Shown piece by piece: positions 60,587 through 64,000 of a stretch of 64,000 bases of DNA. This stretch comes from an uncultured Thermanaerothrix sp. (GTDB lineage: Bacteria > Chloroflexota > Anaerolineae > Anaerolineales > Anaerolineaceae). A program made the translations under genes and the position numbers. The notes under the pieces were generated by a model, which was not told the origin of the DNA, made no database searches, and saw nothing but the letters and a program-made list of their open reading frames with translations. How positions within the stretch are numbered: position 1 is the first letter of the stretch; each line of letters opens with the position of its first letter. Where the stretch lies: NCBI RefSeq assembly GCF_938028735.1, contig NZ_CALIMF010000011.1, forward strand, positions 1 to 64,000, given 5' to 3'.

Positions 60587-62212
60587 ATGCGAATGACCAT
60601 CATCGCTGCCAAGGACCTTGTAATCCCCTTGGCTCGAGCAGGGGGACGGGCCAACTGGCTCTATCTTCCTGCCCTCCTGGTTGCTGCTGTGATGGGTTTG
60701 CCCTTGCTTTATTTGGGAGTGCGGGCGCTGAGTGCTGGGCCAGCCATTTGGACCTGGTTGGGGCGCGTTCAGACCCTGCACTTGCTACTGCGCAGCCTAG
60801 GACTAGCTTTGGCGGTGACCTTCAGTGCAATAATGCTAGCCGTTCCTCTGGCGTGGCTGGTCACCCGTAGCGATCTGATGGGGCGGCGTTTCTGGGCAAT
60901 GGTGTTGCCGTTGCCCCTAGTCATTCCCAGTTATGTCGGCGCGTATCTGTATGTGTCCCTGCTTTCGCCGCACGGAGTGATCCCTTCGCTGCTCTCAACA
61001 TGGCTACCCCTGGCCAAATGGCCTTCGATTTATGGCTTCGGTGGCGCGTGGTGGGTGCTCACGCTGATGACTTACCCTTATGTTTACATGAGCGTGCGTG
61101 CCGTGTTGTCAATGAGTGACCGGGCACTTGAAGAAGCCGCGCGCAGTCTGGGATATTCCCCCTGGGCAGTCTTCTGGCGGGTCACACTGCCCCTGCTACG
61201 ACCCGCCCTGACATCCGGTGGGTTGTTGGTCGCTCTGTACGTGTTGCGCGATTTTGGTGCCGTCTCGATGCTGCGTTATACCACGTTCACCCGCGCCATT
61301 TACCTGCACTACCAATCTTCATTTGATCGTTCGACCGCGGCCTTGCTAGCGCTGGTGTTGGTGCTGGTGACGGTTATCCTGTTAGCGGTGCAACAACGCC
61401 TTGATCGTCTCAAAGTGGCGGTCGTGGCTCACACACCCAGACCCTCTCCTCCGGTTCGCCTGGGAAAGTGGCAGGTACCAGCCCTGGTACTGGTGCTAAT
61501 CGTCGTGGGGTTAGCCTTGGCGGTGCCGGTAGGAGGGCTGATCTACTGGCTTGTGCGCGGAGTGCGGGTAGGGGAAACGCTGGGCAGCCTAGCGGTGCCT
61601 CTGCTAAACTCGGCTTTGGCGGCTGGCCTGGCCGCCTTAGTGACGGTAGTGGCGGCCTTGCCGCTCGCCATTCTCGCCGTACGGCAGGCTGGACGGTTAA
61701 GTCGCGCGTTGGTAGGATGGAGTCATCTGGGGTTTGCCGTACCGGGGGTGGTCATCGCCCTGGCATTGGTGTTTTTTGGAGCCAATTTCACACCCGCTCT
61801 GTATCAAACCTTGACGCTGTTAATTGTTGCCTACATGATCCTCTTTCTACCGCAGGCGCTGGGAGTGTTACAAGCCGCCTTGCGCCTAGTACGTCGTAAC
61901 CTGGAAGAAGCCGCTGCCAGTCTGGGACATTCACCCGGGCAGGTCTTCTGGCGGGTGACGTTGCCCTTGATCACGCCGGGCTTGACTTCTGCTGCCGGCC
62001 TGGTCTGCTTGACCACCTTAAAGGAGTTACCGGCAACCCTGCTCCTTGCGCCGCCAGGCTTCCCAACCCTGGCTACGCGGGTGTGGGGGGCAGTTTCCGA
62101 AGCCTTTTTTGCCCGTGCTGCCTGGCCGGCTTTGATCTTGGTTGGCCTATCTTCCCTCTCCATGCTTTGGTTCCATCACAACCCTTACACCAGGAACGAG
62201 CCTACGTCATGA
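60587..62212 (+). CDS. fbpB: Iron(III) ABC transporter permease
   Basis: A 541-residue permease with about twelve helices in two halves. Each half has the EAA-type loop: LEEAARSLGYSPWAVFWRVTLP at about 180 and LEEAAASLGHSPGQVFWRVTLP at about 440. The fused FbpB arrangement matches ferric and thiamine importers. It begins 9 bases after fbpA and its stop overlaps the ATPase start (ATGA at 62209-62212). AAGAGGAG is the ribosome binding site. Confidence 0.93.
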   Translation: MRMTIIAAKDLVIPLARAGGRANWLYLPALLVAAVMGLPLLYLGVRALSAGPAIWTWLGRVQTLHLLLRSLGLALAVTFSAIMLAVPLAWLVTRSDLMGRRFWAMVLPLPLVIPSYVGAYLYVSLLSPHGVIPSLLSTWLPLAKWPSIYGFGGAWWVLTLMTYPYVYMSVRAVLSMSDRALEEAARSLGYSPWAVFWRVTLPLLRPALTSGGLLVALYVLRDFGAVSMLRYTTFTRAIYLHYQSSFDRSTAALLALVLVLVTVILLAVQQRLDRLKVAVVAHTPRPSPPVRLGKWQVPALVLVLIVVGLALAVPVGGLIYWLVRGVRVGETLGSLAVPLLNSALAAGLAALVTVVAALPLAILAVRQAGRLSRALVGWSHLGFAVPGVVIALALVFFGANFTPALYQTLTLLIVAYMILFLPQALGVLQAALRLVRRNLEEAAASLGHSPGQVFWRVTLPLITPGLTSAAGLVCLTTLKELPATLLLAPPGFPTLATRVWGAVSEAFFARAAWPALILVGLSSLSMLWFHHNPYTRNEPTS

Positions 62213-63303
62213 GCCATCCCTTGCTAGAATGCCGTCACCTTTATAAATCGTATCAGGGTAAGCCCGTGGTCGCCGACCTAAGCCTGAATCTGGCGGCAGG
62301 GGAAATCCTAGCCGTGGTCGGGCCAAGCGGGTGTGGCAAGACCACCACCTTGCGTTTGATTGCCGGCTTTGAGCGTCCTGAGCGGGGCGAAATCCACATG
62401 GGGGGAAAACCGCTAGTGGCCGCTGGCGTTTTCATCCCTCCAGAAAAACGTGGTATTGGAATGGTCTTCCAGGATTATGCCCTTTTTCCCCACCTGAACG
62501 TCTATGAGAATATTGCCTTCGGGCTAAAAGGGTGGTCAAAAACCCAAGTGCAACGACGGGTCAATGAACTCCTCGCGCTGGTTGGCTTGCAGGGAATGGC
62601 GCGGCGCTTTCCGCACCAACTTTCTGGCGGTGAGCAGCAACGGGTGGCTCTGGCCCGTGCCTTGGCGCCGCAACCGCAGGTGCTGCTGCTCGATGAACCC
62701 TTTTCCAATTTGGATGCCGATTTACGTTTGAAACTGCGCGAAGAGGTGCGCACGGTGCTGAAGGGCTTGAATTTAGCGGCCTTATTCGTCACCCACGACC
62801 AGGAAGAGGCGCTCTTCATGGGAGATCGGCTGGCGGTGATGAATCAAGGACGGGTCCATCAGATTGGTACCCCCGAGGCGATCTTCGCTCGCCCGGTCAA
62901 CCGGTTCGTAGCCGAATTCATGGGGAACGCTTATTTTCTGCCTGGTCACGTGACACGGCAAGGCATTCAGACCGAACTTGGGCTGGTGCGGCAAGAGGTA
63001 CCCTATCCGCCGGGTAGCCGGGTAGATGTGGCGGTACGTGCTGATGATATCGGCCTTGACTTGCAGGGTCCGCCCAATGGTAAGGTAGTCGGACGCGTCT
63101 TCAAGGGCCTGTTGAATCTTTATCAAGTTGAACTCAGGTCAGGGTGTGTTTTACCCTCCCTCCAGCCGCATGATTATTTCCTACCACCTGGCCAGCCGGT
63201 GCACGTTTATCTCAGTGCGCAACATGAGTTGGCCTGTTTTGCCACCGAGTCGGATACCAGCGAGGTGGTAGTGGCTTTGCCGGTTATGCAAGAAGAGACA
63301 TAG
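62209..63303 (+). CDS. fbpC: Iron(III) ABC transporter ATP-binding protein
   Basis: A 364-residue ATPase with Walker [19 protein letters not shown], signature [18 protein letters not shown], Walker [12 protein letters not shown] and FVTHDQEEA, followed by a TOBE-type C-terminal domain (about 240-364) as in FbpC/PotA-like ATPases. Translation is coupled to fbpB by the ATGA overlap. An in-frame upstream extension of 42 residues overlaps fbpB and is not part of the protein. Confidence 0.93.
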   Translation: MSHPLLECRHLYKSYQGKPVVADLSLNLAAGEILAVVGPSGCGKTTTLRLIAGFERPERGEIHMGGKPLVAAGVFIPPEKRGIGMVFQDYALFPHLNVYENIAFGLKGWSKTQVQRRVNELLALVGLQGMARRFPHQLSGGEQQRVALARALAPQPQVLLLDEPFSNLDADLRLKLREEVRTVLKGLNLAALFVTHDQEEALFMGDRLAVMNQGRVHQIGTPEAIFARPVNRFVAEFMGNAYFLPGHVTRQGIQTELGLVRQEVPYPPGSRVDVAVRADDIGLDLQGPPNGKVVGRVFKGLLNLYQVELRSGCVLPSLQPHDYFLPPGQPVHVYLSAQHELACFATESDTSEVVVALPVMQEET

Positions 63304-63351
63304 TAACCCGCACCTCGAGGGAGGTTGATGGGTGTCTCCCGCCTAAAGGAA

Positions 63352-63380
63352 CAACGCCCCCATGATCGGGGGCGTTTGTT
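63352..63380 (+). terminator. Terminator between the iron transporter and the DUF35 gene
   Basis: ACGCCCCC (63354-63361) pairs with GGGGGCGT (63368-63375) over a 6-base loop and ends in TTTGTT. The flanking CAA/TTG adds partial pairing, so it may stop both converging genes. Confidence 0.75.
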
Positions 63381-63402
63381 AGTCGGCGGGATATCTAAAG
63401 CA

Positions 63403-63810
63403 CTACTGCGTTTCGGTCAGCACCGGCCTGAACTTATACCCATAAATGATGACCCCACGCTCCTCATCTTCGGCGCGGATTTTGCGCGTGACCATTTCTA
63501 CCGGCATGCCGATTTCCACCGGACGATCGCCCAAATCGGTCAATTGAGCGGTAACCACCGGGCCCTCTTCCAATTTAACCAGCGCCACTGTGTAGGGTGC
63601 CGTCTGCTCAAAGCCAGCCGGCGCTTCGGTCAGGGTGGTGAATGAGAACACCGTCCCCCGCCCGCTGAACGTGAACTGGGTCTTGGCCTCATTGCCACAA
63701 TAGGGGCAGACATCCCGGGGCGGGAAAATTTTCTCCTCGCAATGCGGGCACACCTCGCCCACTAGGGCATAACGTTGCTGTCGTAAGCGCCAATGTCGCG
63801 GAATTTCCAT
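63403..63810 (-). CDS. DUF35 zinc-ribbon/OB-fold protein
   Basis: A 135-residue protein with a rubredoxin-like zinc ribbon (C21, C24, C35, C38) followed by an OB-fold (about 48-130, RGTVFSFTTLTEAP...). Such DUF35 proteins form complexes with thiolases or HMG-CoA synthases, holding the acyl-CoA. Just upstream on the same strand lies the end of a gene whose C-terminal sequence fits a thiolase. GGAGAGG precedes the ATG. Confidence 0.9.
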   Translation of the reverse strand: MEIPRHWRLRQQRYALVGEVCPHCEEKIFPPRDVCPYCGNEAKTQFTFSGRGTVFSFTTLTEAPAGFEQTAPYTVALVKLEEGPVVTAQLTDLGDRPVEIGMPVEMVTRKIRAEDEERGVIIYGYKFRPVLTETQ

Positions 63811-63911
63811 GTTTACCTCTCCTTTCTGTCTTTCGCAATCAGCCTAACTTTAAGCACGCAATTCTCTCAATTTCTATCAACTTCACCATCGGTGACTCTC
63901 AAAACCTCGCA

Positions 63912-64000
63912 TCAGACCGCGTAGCGTTCCAGAACATGTGTGAACGCGCTGGAAGCCGGCCCGGCTAGGTTTTGCACCAGCGCCCGTCGTGCATGAGGCA
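63912..64000 (-). CDS. Thiolase-like protein, C-terminal end only
   Basis: The minus strand carries the last 29 codons of a gene that enters from the right edge. The tail reads ALVQNLAGPASSAFTHVLER followed by YAV and a stop. The G-G/A-P...VLER ending resembles the last strand of thiolases, and the following DUF35 gene is the usual partner of archaeal-type thiolase or HMG-CoA synthase. The identification is from context and a short tail only. Confidence 0.5.
   Translation of the reverse strand, partial: PHARRALVQNLAGPASSAFTHVLERYAV

Overview
The window is a dense, GC-rich bacterial chromosome segment. It carries about 55 protein-coding genes, one visible gene remnant and no rRNA, tRNA, CRISPR array or insertion sequence that I could recognise. 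Several traits together suggest an Anaerolineae-like member of the Chloroflexota. These are exported proteins with long Thr-Pro stalks behind a single membrane anchor or lipobox, an archaeal-style thiolase/DUF35 pair, gatCAB, TM0996-type thioredoxin and YlbF-family proteins, and CarH-type B12 photoreceptors beside carotenoid genes. Several genes look leaderless: a -10 box sits 6-12 bases before the start codon and there is no separate ribosome binding site. The taxonomic call is inference.

Layout. 1-116: the start of an AbrB-type antitoxin gene that runs off the left edge. 350-4698 (-): gatC, gatA, a DUF4870-like membrane protein, then gatB. 4813-11038: a Thr-Pro membrane protein, a DMT transporter, a Tat-exported L,D-transpeptidase, a zinc-ribbon/LysM protein, thioredoxin reductase and a class III aminotransferase. 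11109-17994: a Crp/Fnr regulator diverging from a respiratory-looking cluster. The cluster holds two lipoproteins (one Cys-rich, one formylglycine-generating-enzyme-like), a 12-helix protein with heme-copper-oxidase-like topology but without the normal CuB ligands, a heme O synthase-like UbiA protein and three unassigned membrane proteins. An Fnr/DNR-type palindrome lies about 41.5 bases before the inferred start of the main transcript. This cluster is the best candidate for an undescribed system.

18084-25942: two tandem CarH-like AdoCbl photoreceptor/repressors, then an MFS transporter, an SRPBCC protein, a CrtI-like oxidoreductase, phytoene desaturase (crtI) and phytoene synthase (crtB). 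This is probably a light-induced carotenoid locus. 26141-30866: diaminopropionate ammonia-lyase, a 2H phosphoesterase, a coiled-coil membrane protein, two YlbF-family proteins, a small thioredoxin and a lipoprotein. 30875-42091 (-): a sorbosone-dehydrogenase-like protein, an ADP-ribosylglycohydrolase, two glycosyltransferases, sbcC, a CNNM/CorC protein, sbcD and a C39-like peptidase. The last six of these are closely packed or overlapping.

42155-47418 (+): one apparent operon of an aldehyde dehydrogenase (RocA-like), a two-subunit CoA-transferase, a D-2-hydroxyacid dehydrogenase and a HAD phosphatase, facing a class V aminotransferase. 48544-52908: a DNA methyltransferase remnant, unassigned membrane proteins, a MenA-like prenyltransferase and a DoxX protein. 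53024-59222: a TetR repressor with a near-consensus divergent promoter/operator controlling a MacAB-like efflux set. 59476-63303: an Fbp-type iron ABC transporter with its own strong promoter. 63403-64000: a DUF35 protein following the tail of a probable thiolase.
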